Assembly (NCBI GenBank): GCA_036940085.1
Contig: JALLBK010000038.1
Coordinates: 1 to 47,243, forward strand
From: Discostella pseudostelligera
Lineage: Eukaryota > Bacillariophyta > Thalassiosirophyceae > Thalassiosirales > Thalassiosiraceae
Length of the DNA stretch: 47,243 nt
Direction of reading: 5' to 3'
Part shown: piece after piece, positions 30,951 to 40,725 of the stretch
Layout: every line of letters begins with the position of its first letter
How positions within the stretch are numbered: position 1 is the first letter of the stretch
The notes under the pieces: generated by a model
Seen by the model: the letters and a program-made list of their open reading frames with translations, nothing else
What the model was told of the DNA's origin: nothing
The model's database searches: none
Position numbers and translations under genes: made by a program

Positions 30951-32330
30951 ATGAGATTTGCTTCGGCCATCGTCTCAGCAGCTCTCGTGCTTGGTGCATC
31001 GACCACCACCAATGCCTTTACCTTTAGCTCGCACAGATTGTCGAATGCACATGTTGTGAGAACTTCATCCCTAGCATCCACTACGGAAGATAAGACTGTC
31101 GATAATACTATCGAAGCAACTACCGAAACCACCGCCACTACCATTGCCACCAATGCCGCAGCAAATGGATTGAACGACACAGCCCGGCCATCCCTCACAC
31201 CCGAATTCCAAAAAGCACGTGATTCGGCTTTCAAGGCACTCACCTCCTCCTTACCCAACCCGGCACTCGAAAAGCCACTAGTACACTTTATGGATGAATA
31301 CTTTGCCGCTCTCGCCACTGCCGCCAAGGCAGGTGCGACCAACCCCGACGGTACTCCAATTACACCTACACAGGCTATGCAATCCATGTTAACTACATTG
31401 AACTTTGGTATGAAATATGGATTGGGTGTGGGCCCCAAAGGTAAATTCTACTTTGAGGATGTTCGACACAAGGCATTGCGTGGTGACAAGAACGATGAAC
31501 GGTATGAAAGTGAAGAGATGAAGGCAATGTTGGGTGAGGATGTGAATGTGGATTTTTATGCGGAGGGGTGCAATTTCTTCCGTCCTTCGATGGATCTTAA
31601 GAATTCAGTTGTGCTCGGGAAGGAGAATCTAATGAAGGCGAAGGCACAATTGGATGCCGGTGAGAATGTAATCTTCCTTGCCAATCATCAAAGTGAGGCA
31701 GATCCACAAGTGGTCAGTTGTCTCTTCGAGAGCGTCTCGAAGGAAATTGGAAACATGGCCGCACATGTCACCTATGTGGCTGGACACAAGGTTACCACTG
31801 ATCCTCTGGCTGTGCCATTCAGTATGGGGCGCAATTTGCTTTGTATCCATTCAAAAAAGCATATTGATTCGGATCCAGAAACAAAGCCGGCAAAAAGTAA
31901 GCAAAATATGGCAGCGATGAACTCGATGCTTGCTGGTTTGAAGGATGGTGGGATGGCGATTTGGGTAGCACCCTCTGGTGGACGGGATCGACGCGATGTA
32001 GCCACCGGAAAGATTCCCATTGCACCGTTTGATCAAAAGACTGTGGATATGTTCCGCCTCATGGGGAACAAATCCAAGGTGCCTACGCACTTTTATCCCA
32101 TGAGTATGGTATCGTATGATCTTTGTCCTCCTCCCGACGTTATTGAGGCAGGTGTGGGCGAACAGCGAAATGTCCGATTCACTCCCATTGGTATTGCAGT
32201 GAGAGACGAGGTTCCTAATCTTGGTGGAGCCGAGAAGAGGCATTTGTTCACGGAACATGCCGAGAAAGAGGCTATGGATGGTTATGTCCAGTTATTGCAG
32301 GAGTTGAAAATGGAGAGCTACATTCCGTAG
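30951..32330 (+). CDS. plastid-type glycerol-3-phosphate acyltransferase (ATS1-like)
   Basis: Catalyses acyl transfer to sn-1 of glycerol-3-phosphate, the first step of plastid glycerolipid synthesis. The single exon encodes 459 residues from the ATG at 30951. Residues 1-22 form a signal peptide ending TNA, followed by Phe (A-F-T-F) and a Ser/Arg/Thr-rich transit region to about residue 75: the bipartite targeting pattern of diatom and other red-lineage complex plastids. A four-helix N-terminal domain as in the plant enzyme is likely between 80 and 160. The acyltransferase block I NHQSEAD (His246, Asp251; HX4D) is present, as are VAGHKVTTDPLAVPFSMGRN, the SKKH segment, and block III APSGGRDR. 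These are hallmarks of the soluble plastid GPAT rather than ER GPAT. Length equals the plant ATS1 (about 460). Confidence 0.93.
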   Translation: MRFASAIVSAALVLGASTTTNAFTFSSHRLSNAHVVRTSSLASTTEDKTVDNTIEATTETTATTIATNAAANGLNDTARPSLTPEFQKARDSAFKALTSSLPNPALEKPLVHFMDEYFAALATAAKAGATNPDGTPITPTQAMQSMLTTLNFGMKYGLGVGPKGKFYFEDVRHKALRGDKNDERYESEEMKAMLGEDVNVDFYAEGCNFFRPSMDLKNSVVLGKENLMKAKAQLDAGENVIFLANHQSEADPQVVSCLFESVSKEIGNMAAHVTYVAGHKVTTDPLAVPFSMGRNLLCIHSKKHIDSDPETKPAKSKQNMAAMNSMLAGLKDGGMAIWVAPSGGRDRRDVATGKIPIAPFDQKTVDMFRLMGNKSKVPTHFYPMSMVSYDLCPPPDVIEAGVGEQRNVRFTPIGIAVRDEVPNLGGAEKRHLFTEHAEKEAMDGYVQLLQELKMESYIP

Positions 32331-32603
32331 GATGTAAGCTGCTCAATTATTTGGATATTGCAGTCTAGGCGGGGTAAAAAGTTCAAAAGTGCATGTTTCT
32401 CTGAGTATCTAAACACTTAATTGATATTTCCATGTAACGTGTCGTGTTGTCTAAGTCACCGATTTGCGAAACGCCTTCATTTTATGGTCGTATGATGATG
32501 ATACGTCAGTTATTATTACTGCACAAGAGCTACTCTAATATATTTCTCTTTCAGTTGCAATAATTCATGCACATGCAAGAAATCAAAATGTTCACTTTAT
32601 TAC
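32331..32603. other. intergenic region between convergent genes
   Basis: The 273 bases between the GPAT and HXXEE stops contain AT-rich sequence with no reading frame, repeat or recognisable RNA gene. They presumably hold both 3' untranslated regions. Confidence 0.5.
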
Positions 32604-32607
32604 TCAA

Positions 32608-33434
32608 TCACTCCATTCTTTTCGGCGGATCGAAAATTTGAAGTACAAATCGTTGCGGCACCAACAACGGAAGACAAGCGTAGGCGAAAAGAACAGCAGG
32701 ATATACCCACGTTGGCGCAACCTCTTGCCAATATATTGCATGCGCTGCCAACAGCAGGAACGGGTGTCCCAATGCGCCCCAAATGAATCCAAGCGCCATT
32801 GCACAATAACCTGCCCCCCAAACTCGGCGTGCATTCCGTAGTATTGTAATGTCCAGGGGTACAAATAAAAAAGAACCGAAACCAGGCCAGGGTTGTATGA
32901 TTTCATCACCATGGCTGGCACCACGTGGGCAAAGGTATTTGCTAGTGTCACCCCTGCCGCACAAACCAGCAACTGACGTCGCTCACCACCAAAGGTTAAT
33001 GCCAATGCATTCGGCCACCACACAAGCAATGTATTCGCCCAGAAGATGGCGTCTACTGTCAGCGGGCATTCGCTGTTGCCGGGTGGTGTACATCCCAGCA
33101 TTGGACCGAGTAATTTGTTTGCTGACGTCTGGAATGCATACCGATTGCCATAGATATCCACCCCGTGCTCCTCGAATTGGTGCCATAGGTAGGTGGTGAG
33201 GAGTGCCATGGCAAAGCGCCTTCCATCCCATGCCACTGAAACGGGGAGCATGAGACAAGCGATGAGGAGAAATAGCGACCCACTAAGGCCTAGATACATC
33301 CAATGCAATCGAAGGTAGGGCTTGGCAGCGACCAGCATGACGAACGGAACGCACAGCATCAATACCTTGGGCGCCACAGGTCGGTTTGTCATCGTCATCG
33401 CGGTCCCTCCACTACTAGACCCCCGCGGTAGCAT
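32608..33434 (-). CDS. HXXEE-motif multi-pass membrane protein, apparent frameshift
   Basis: Belongs to the group of uncharacterised membrane proteins with an HXXEE motif; the motif here is WHQFEEHGVD, in the first third of the protein. From 33434 the frame encodes several hydrophobic helices (VLMLCVPFVMLVAA, GSLFLLIACLMLPVSV), then a lumen- or cytosol-facing CTPPGNSEC loop, then AFAHVV-type histidine helices. After the GGG GGG codons around 32814-32819 this frame turns polar and unlike a membrane protein. The next frame is strongly hydrophobic (GALGHPFLLLAAHAIYW) and ends at 32608. One extra G in the six-G run would unite the two halves into a coherent protein of about 275 residues. Either the assembly lacks a base or the gene is disrupted. 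In the unaltered reading the stop is at 32604. Function unknown. Confidence 0.6.
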
Positions 33435-33861
33435 CCACGCTGTTTTTTCACTACTGCGGCGTTGAATCTAGTCTTCGGATGATATTGCGGGAAGAGTCGA
33501 CCATCATGGTGGCCGAATGATTCACCGTCGTCATGGTGAAGAAGGTGAATGAAGTATCGTAGTGAAGGTAGGGAGGTGAAGCCGAATCTATGGCGATAAA
33601 AGATACGGCAAAAATGGCGGGAAGTTAATTTGGCGATAAAAATGGCCGGAAGTGATTCGCCAGCTGCTTCCGTCTGCACGTCATCCGTCTTTGAGCCAGC
33701 TGCCACACTGACACGTGGAAAGTTGAATCAACTACTCCTGCATCCAAATCCAAATCCAAATTCCAAATCCAATCAAAATCAAAGGAACCTCATCAATCAT
33801 CAAGTCAACGCAATAGGCTGCGATTTATTGGTCCGTCGATAACCGATACGACGAAATCATT
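33435..33861. promoter_or_regulatory. divergent promoter region HXXEE gene / STE24
   Basis: Contains GGCGGGAA (reverse of TTCCCGCC) at 33616-33623, followed by the related TGGCCGGAAG near 33643-33652. TGACACGTGGAA lies at 33709-33720 and a CCAAATC repeat at 33743-33769. The CACGTG element and the CCAAATC repeat have the same orientation relative to STE24 as their copies have relative to the ER chaperone and EMC1 genes. No gene is seen. Confidence 0.5.
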
Positions 33862-35415
33862 ATGGATCTCTCCCTCCCACTCACGCCACACTACTCGCAG
33901 CTCACCGCCAAGGGCCTACCGGCCGGTGGTGGCGGCGGTGCCGACGACGATCTCTTCACAAACTACGCCGTCGCCGCGACCATACTATTCACTCTCGTAG
34001 TGTACCTCTTTGAAACATATCTCTCACTACGTCAACGATCGACCTATCGCAAAACTCAATTCCCTCGTGAGTTGGAGACTACAGTGGGTTGTATTGATGC
34101 TGAGCGTGCCAAAGAGTTGAAGGGTGATGATGGAAAGGCGGCTCCAAAGTCTGATGACCAGACTACCGCTACTAGTAGTACCGGGGAGGATGGCGCCGAT
34201 CAAAAGGCCAAAGTGGACAGGAATGCACCCCTCCTCCCACAACTTCAATCAAAGTTCCAAGCAGCGCAAGCCTACGGTCTTGACAAGGTGAACTTCTCCC
34301 TCTTCTCCTCTGCGTACGGTACCACTGAGGGCATTGCATTTCTCCTCCTAGGCTTCATGCCCTACATTTGGGATGCATCTTGTAAATTTGGCTCCACCTA
34401 CTTTGGCTACACTGAAACCGAAAATGAAATTAGGATTAGTCTCATTTTCATGGCCTACACGACCTTAATTGGTACCATCACATCCCTACCATTCGAACTG
34501 TACTCGACATTTCAGATTGAGAGGAAGCATGGATTTAACAAACAGACAATTGGATTGTTTATTTCCGATAAGTTGAAGGGATTGGCACTGTCGGCCATAA
34601 TTGGTGGACCATTCATGGCATTAATGCTTAAAATCATCAAGTTGGGTGGTGAAAAGTTCTATCTCTACGTGTGGGCATTCATATTTGTCTTCTCACTCTT
34701 CATGATGACCATATATCCCGTGGTGATTATGCCATTGTTCAATAAGTACGAACCATTGCCCGAGGGTACATTGAAGGATCAAATATATGCACTTGCTGGA
34801 CAATTGAAATTCCCATTGACGAAATTGTTTGTTATGGATGGATCGAAGCGCAGTAGTCATTCGAATGCATTCATGTTTGGGTTCTTCAAGAATAAGCGAA
34901 TTGTTTTGTTTGATACGTTGATGGAACAGGTACATGATGATGAGATATTGGCTATTTTGGGACATGAACTTGGACATTGGAAGATGGGACATACCGTGAC
35001 CAACTTTGTGATCAGTCAACTGTACATGGGGGCGGCACTTTACGTCTTCTCGCTGTGCTACAATTCCAATGAACTCTACCGCGCCTTTGGCTTTGATGAT
35101 GATAGTCGTCCTGTACCCACCATTATTGCATTGATTCTATTTTTCAGCACCGTATGGGAACCCATCGACAAGACATTATCATTTGTCATGACGGTACATT
35201 CACGCAAGTGTGAATTTGAAGCGGATGAGTTTTCCTTCAATTTGGGCATGAGTCAAAAGCTTCAGAGCGGATTGTGTAAGATACATTTGGAAAATTTGGG
35301 GGCCATGTGTCCCGATCCGTGGTATAGTGCTTATCATTATTCTCATCCACCTTTGGTGGAAAGGCTTTCGGCAATGATGAGGCTGGATACTAAGAAGCAG
35401 AAAAAGTCGAAGTGA
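33862..35415 (+). CDS. STE24: CAAX prenyl protease 1 (STE24/ZMPSTE24 family, M48)
   Basis: An ER integral-membrane zinc metalloprotease that trims prenylated CAAX proteins and also clears clogged translocons. Single exon, 517 residues. The zinc motif HELGH is at 368-372 (IL-GHELGHWKMGH), and the third ligand lies in the CEFEADEFSFNLG segment. Family signatures FELYSTFQIERKHGFNKQT and YPVVIMPLFNKYEPLPEG are present, along with SKRSSHSNAFMFGFFKNKRIVLFDTL. About seven hydrophobic helices frame these. Compared with yeast Ste24 (453 residues) the extra length is mainly a Gly/Asp-rich N terminus (20-32) and an acidic, Lys/Ser/Thr-rich loop at about 86-120, likely cytosolic. The protein ends KKSK, a canonical dilysine ER-retrieval signal, as in its relatives. 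Confidence 0.95.
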   Translation: MDLSLPLTPHYSQLTAKGLPAGGGGGADDDLFTNYAVAATILFTLVVYLFETYLSLRQRSTYRKTQFPRELETTVGCIDAERAKELKGDDGKAAPKSDDQTTATSSTGEDGADQKAKVDRNAPLLPQLQSKFQAAQAYGLDKVNFSLFSSAYGTTEGIAFLLLGFMPYIWDASCKFGSTYFGYTETENEIRISLIFMAYTTLIGTITSLPFELYSTFQIERKHGFNKQTIGLFISDKLKGLALSAIIGGPFMALMLKIIKLGGEKFYLYVWAFIFVFSLFMMTIYPVVIMPLFNKYEPLPEGTLKDQIYALAGQLKFPLTKLFVMDGSKRSSHSNAFMFGFFKNKRIVLFDTLMEQVHDDEILAILGHELGHWKMGHTVTNFVISQLYMGAALYVFSLCYNSNELYRAFGFDDDSRPVPTIIALILFFSTVWEPIDKTLSFVMTVHSRKCEFEADEFSFNLGMSQKLQSGLCKIHLENLGAMCPDPWYSAYHYSHPPLVERLSAMMRLDTKKQKKSK

Positions 35416-36001
35416 GTTGTCAATTGACAATGTGATCCATCGGAAGTACTGCTACAAATAATGGAAACAGGAAGCATTTCTTGTCGCAGCTAATTAATCT
35501 AGACCCAACATTCGACATTCATTGCGAATGATATTGATGCCTCGTTTTCATACTAATATGGAACATCATGCTTGAATAAGGAAAGCTGATGAGTGGATGG
35601 TGGATAGATGGGGGTTGAATGAATTGAGGGTTCCACGTTGCCTTCCCGCCAAAATTTCGCAGTTCTTCCCGCCAAAACTATCTATCTGTATCGTCGGAAC
35701 CAATGCCGATGAAATAACGTAGGAATCGTACCTTTTGAAAATTTTCCTTCCTTCAAGAAAGACGAAATGGATTTGAATATTGATTCCTCCATGAAGAAGA
35801 AAATCTACTTTACAATCGTCGGAAAGATTCGCCCTGTGTTGAAGAGATGCTTTTGGCGGGCGGGGAAACATGATGACCATGGCGGCCGATGAGCCATGGC
35901 GAAGTGACGGCCCTCGTTTGCCCCATACACAACAAATTTGTATGGTCGGCAGCCTTGTCTCTTGTCTCCCCATGCCCAAGACGACACCCTATGAATAGAA
36001 G
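35416..36001. promoter_or_regulatory. upstream region of the propeller-repeat orphan gene
   Basis: Two copies of TTCCCGCCAAAA lie at 35643-35654 and 35666-35677, 23 bases apart. TTTTGGCGGGCGGGGAAA is at 35851-35868, and all have the form of E2F-type sites (TTTSSCGC). Several small reading frames exist on the minus strand but show no domain, so I treat the 586 bases as STE24 3' flank plus promoter. Confidence 0.45.
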
Positions 36002-38226
36002 ATGAGGGAAATTGACGAAGATGACGCTAGTACACTCTACGATTCGAGGCCCTATCTCGATCCGCGAGATGTCATCGCCCTTGCCTCCACCGTTCCCAAC
36101 TGCAGTCAGGTTATGCCACCCAGTGGACGTCATTTATCGTCGAAGAGACCCGTGACATCATTGCAAAGCCAATTCTCCTCAGATTCTACCTCGTACTTCT
36201 CGCAAATTAGCTGCCATTTGACCGAGACTTTTAGCATTGACAAAAATGATGATGAGTATGACGCGAGGACGGGTAGGGGTGACGACCAGGTCCTGTCATT
36301 TCTAGTGTCGGACTCCTACTCGATTGAACAATTAGCTGCCGAGGCAGAGGGACGAAGCCATCGCACCAATCCATTGGATGGGTTGGGCATTGCACGGATT
36401 GATGTGTACTGTCAAACTGGTACGGTCTGTACTTGTCGGTTGATACAGACTGCTGCTGCGGCAACATCATCAGATGCACCATATCATAATCATCTTGAGA
36501 CTCCTCGTAAGGGCAATGTAACTACTGCAATGAAAACGAGCAATAAAAGTTACCAAGAGAGCACCCAATTTCGTCGAATCGTTCGTCAAAAATGCAACCT
36601 TGATGCATTGCGGAGCATATTGACTCAGCCACCCAAGCTACCCGAAATCAACTCATCGGTTATTGACAACACCTCTCCCGAAGACGATGACGACAACAAT
36701 TCGCAATGCTCAACCGTCTCCACGAAACTACGTCTACGACGGAAGAATCGACTAGCCGATAAATTCGCCTTCCTAAGTGCTGAGCAGCAAAAGTTTCTCA
36801 AGGAGCAAAAGAAAATGTATGAAAAGCGCATGAAGCAGGATGAGAAGATACGTCGGAACATGGCCAATGCCATCCTATCTGGTGGAATCAACGAAAGTGA
36901 TCCGGAAATGACTATTCCATCTCTGGAATCATTGTCTTTGCAAGATGCGGTCAGTTCGGCACCTACCATGGAGACTGCGGAAACGTGTGAGACCACCATC
37001 ATCCATCCCTATTATACGACACGTCAACAATTGATTCAGGATAAACTCGAGATTGCTGACGTAGGATTAGCCATCTTAATGGCCGAGGCACAACGCCTAA
37101 AGAAGATAATGAAGGAGATGGAAAAGGCCGAGAATGAGAGTCAGAATAATACGGACGAGGAGGATAGTTATACGAATTTGGGTACCGATACGGAACGATC
37201 TCGATCGACCTATCGTAGTACCGATCACGAGGATGGCGATACAACCATAATTTCTCATGATTCTGATGCAGTCCAGACTATGCAAGGGTGTGAAGTAGAA
37301 TACTCCTTTCCACATAAATATCATGATTTTTTGGAGGGTGCATTGATGGGAGAGAATAATGACGACGAGGAGTCCTCGTGTTCGGAGGATGAGGTTGATT
37401 CGCGGGGCGCTTCCACCACCTTCTCCACAGCCAAGAATACGAAAGGAACTCGAGGGCGGAGTCCTCCTCGTAGTGGACACAACAATGGCAAGAGTACTGC
37501 TGCTACGACTCCCAAACTGAAAGAAATTCTATCGCCCATTGTGGCCATCCCGACTAATGGTCAAGGTTGCATTGTGCTTCGTCAAGATGGATCGTTTGAT
37601 GTTGTTGGGAAGATACCCGATGTCCTGCGTAGGAAGTTATTCCGTCGCAATGGACCACTTCCAGACTATGTTTCATTAGGGACCAAGTGAGTTTTGCATT
37701 TGATTCTCTGTTCGTCTTCTTTTTGTCATTCTGGGTTGCTAATGCTCGTTCCAATTCGTTCGTCTGCAGGGGAAGATATTACGTGCATTTTGATGACGAC
37801 TCATTTTACTTCTACGGACCTCCACCACTAACTCGAATCTTGAAGAAAGTAAATCGTCAACAGCGACGACGGAATGATAAGTATAAACGAGGCAAACGAA
37901 GCAATGGCGCCGTTTCTGTCGTCAGTGTATCCTTTGGCAAAAAGCTCGATGACATCTTTGTTGTGTTGTCCAACGGTGCGTGGGAAGCTCATGGCGACAT
38001 TCCCTCCGGATTGGAAGAGTTGATGAAAAATCGCAATGATCGGGCCGATTTGCTTTGGGCATCGATAGGTGTAAATGGAGAATGGTGTGTGAAATCCAAC
38101 AAGGGAAATCTCTGGTGGGGAAATGTGACGAATGAAGCCGATGAGGCATTGTCGGAAGTCTTGGCCCAAGATGTGATGTTCATTGATTTTGGAATGGATG
38201 GGTCATACTTCCTGCTTTACAAGTAA
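36002..38226 (+). CDS. orphan protein with C-terminal propeller-like repeats, two exons
   Basis: I do not recognise a named family. Exon 1 (36002-37686) and exon 2 (37770-38226) join over an 83-base intron (GTGAGT donor, CTGCAG acceptor), phase 2, giving 713 residues. The first 540 residues are polar, rich in Ser, Thr, Asp and Glu. They include a basic coiled-coil-like helix (LSAEQQKFLKEQKKMYEKRM), a second helix (LAILMAEAQRLKKIMKEMEK), and two acidic stretches. The last 175 residues contain internal repeats. CIVLRQDGSFDVVGKIPDVL resembles FVVLSNGAWEAHGDIPSGLE. VSLGTKGRYYVHFDDDSFYFYG resembles ASIGVNGEWCVKSNKGNLWWGN and a final FIDFGMDGSYFLLYK. This pattern suggests blades of a small beta-propeller or WG-type repeat domain. 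A scaffold role is possible, but function is unknown. No signal peptide. Confidence 0.72.
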
Positions 38227-38329
38227 ATAATGATATTGTGATGCTTGCCTTAAGGAGCACCGCAGTAATCTAAGTTATATGTTGTTTGATCTTTGACTCC
38301 ATGTCGGCTTTGCGATTTCATTTGTTGCA

Positions 38330-39931
38330 TTATGGCTCTACCGTTTTATACGCATCCACCAAAGCTTGATGAAACAAACCTCCACAACTTCCAAGTATCC
38401 CCTTTACACTATCCGGTAACTTCGACCTTCGTCCTACTCCAATTTCCGAAAAGTCGATTGGATGCCCATGCAAATCAGTCAATTGTCCACCAGCCTCCTT
38501 CAACACCAACGCACCCGCGGCGACATCCCAAACAAAGTCTATGTAACCATCTTTTGGTAGGCGTAAGAAGTATTCTGCATCACCTCTTGCTAAGAGGCCA
38601 TATTTGCCTTGTCCATCCATTCTAAGAGAATTGGTGATATCTTGTACCCCGTTGCTGTCTGTCATGATGGCATCTGGTCCATGAATCAGTGATGCGATTT
38701 TGAGCACAGTGCTTTTTGGGTCCGAGAACGCTCGTTCCACACCTGGGAGAGCAAATATAACAATAAGTAAAGCATAGGGACTGACAAGCTATTCATCCTT
38801 CACTGCTGCAAACTCACCTAAACAAAATTTGGCCTGTGACAGAGGTTTCGAGGAACCATCATTCGGTGTAACGCGAAGCTGCGTCCATGTGACAGGTGTG
38901 GATTCGGTGGACTCTCCAAGAAGATATTTTTCAATTTGATGCAGTGGAATCTCATAGCATCCATTCCCTCGAATGGCGACAAACATCGACCCTCGGGTAG
39001 GTATGAACATGGTGTTCTGCTTCAATGATTCCTGAACTTCATGTTCGGACCATAATCCGAATGGAACAACTGATGCGGCTTGAGTAGATGGCAATGGTAA
39101 ATTTGGACACCCCAAAACACTAATGACTGGTTCACCATCCTCCAGCAGAGCTAATGCAATACAGAATTGACCACCCTCGACTCTGCCTCGTAGAAATCCT
39201 TTTGTGCCATCGATGGGATCCAAACACCACACTCTTCTTCGTCGACTGCTCCCTGTGGATTGTTGGTTATTTTCTACTACACCCATCCCCTGACCATAGT
39301 CAATTGCATTCAATATCTCTTCTTTTTTATCAAGTATTCCTTCCTGTACATGATTCACTGCTTCCCAAACCTTGTTTAGCAACGAATCATCCTTTTGCAA
39401 TGCCTCGCTCCCCTCCTCGGCAATGAACATATCGTGTGGAAAATGATGATGCAATATTTGTAATGCCAGCGCTTGTGAGGCAAAATCACCAACAGTCACA
39501 GGAGATGCATCCTGCTTGGAGATTGTTTCAATGTTGTTACTGCTCGTAGGTTGAACATGACGAGTTACCCTGCATGCTGCAAATACTGACATGAGCGCTA
39601 CTGTTACATCAGTATGTCGCTCCTCAATGATTGTTGATGGGAGAGAAAAATTTGGTAATGCATTGCTGTGTGACCCAGAGCTGAAATCATTTCGGTATCC
39701 ACCCCGAATGGCGCATAATGAGGACAATGCAGGTGGCCGCCGAGGAAGCACCGACGGTGAAGCAAAATGATGTGATCGCGACGACGAATCATCGGGTGCG
39801 ATGGTGGTGGCAACTATCGAGATGTATCTGGCTGCAAAGCTTCGGGAGCAAACGCCATGAGTAAATAATGCGATGCTTCGAGAGGCTAATGATAGTAGTA
39901 CCAATGAGCGGTGAATGGAGGTGCACGCCAT
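38330..39931 (-). CDS. 3'(2'),5'-bisphosphate nucleotidase (HAL2/SAL1 family), two exons
   Basis: Removes the 3'-phosphate of PAP (and PAPS), the by-product of sulfation, using Mg; such enzymes are lithium-sensitive. Exon 1 (39931-38818) and exon 2 (38742-38330) are joined over a 75-base intron in phase 1 (KFCLG-VERAFSD). The product has 508 residues from the ATG at 39931. Metal-binding motifs of the inositol monophosphatase superfamily are complete: AEEGSE about 171-176, DPIDGT 238-243 and WDVAAG 443-448; SPVTVGDFASQ fits the PAP phosphatase subfamily. About 100 N-terminal residues precede the catalytic domain. They begin with a hydrophobic Ser-rich stretch and continue SRSFAARYIS, compatible with organelle targeting (a signal peptide followed by Phe would fit plastid import, but is not clear-cut). 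The usual cytosolic enzymes are about 350 residues. Confidence 0.92.
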
Positions 39932-40725
39932 GTTCAATTCTATTCTCTATTCGACATTATTTGATACTGATACGGAGATATCGATACGGATGGCCGATGC
40001 CGACCTCGTGCAAGATCGTGCACCAAAGATCTTCCAGGTGGAAGCAAGAGCGACGTACAGATTCCGATGGATCTTCCATGTGGAAGCAGTTGGAAGCGAG
40101 CGAGCAAATCGAACGACGTACAGACAATTATGGATCTTCCAGGTGGAAGCTAGTGATCGCAAGATCGAGAGTGTAGATAGAACGACGCATCGCTTTGCAA
40201 TACTCCTAATATTGCAATCATGATAGAAGTATTGAGTATTGACATACACTGTAAAGAAAAGAGTGGCATGCAATTGTCTATTGATCATATTTAATTTGGA
40301 ATTTGGAATATGTTGACGTGCGTAGGCATGTCGCATGTTCGAGTCTCTACAACACCGGCAGCAATGCAAACCATAAAATATTGGAGGATAGAACTCATCT
40401 ATATCGAGGACATTGCCAGCCAAAAGTGCAATTGTAGGATCCGAATTGAAATTCTCCATCTAATGCTCGTGGGGTGTCAACGCCCCTTATTATGTATCAT
40501 GCTGACTTTTGCGAGCACTAGTAATCCGTTCACCCCAATTGTCATCTTCTCTGGATCGTTCTGGCAAAGATTCTCGCTCCTGTTGGTTATCCTCTGCCAA
40601 ATTTTGATCCTTCCAAATTTCAATTGAGGTTTGATCAATAAATGGACGGACATGAAATGTTAGTTACTACATCAATCAATGGAAATGATGAAATTGATGC
40701 AATGCGCTGAGGACATCAACATTCG
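39932..40725. promoter_or_regulatory. upstream region of the nucleotidase gene with tandem dyad repeats
   Basis: Three imperfect dyads CTTCCAGGTGGAAG, CTTCCATGTGGAAG and CTTCCAGGTGGAAG lie at 40031-40044, 40073-40086 and 40136-40149. They sit in larger degenerate units that also share GACGTACAGA. A 170-residue reading frame on the minus strand across these units shows three ASTWKI repeats, which are translations of the DNA repeat, so I do not call it a gene. The rest (40210-40725) shows nothing recognisable. Confidence 0.45.

Noticed and set aside
32604..32830. polar C terminus (ends in KEWSD) of the unshifted HXXEE frame
   Set aside because: Composition is unlike the rest of this membrane protein, whereas the neighbouring frame is strongly hydrophobic; taken as the out-of-frame reading after an indel.
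39947..40459. 170-codon minus-strand frame with three ASTWKI repeats
   Set aside because: The repeats are translations of a non-coding tandem DNA repeat upstream of the nucleotidase gene; no domain, and the frame adjoins the promoter.
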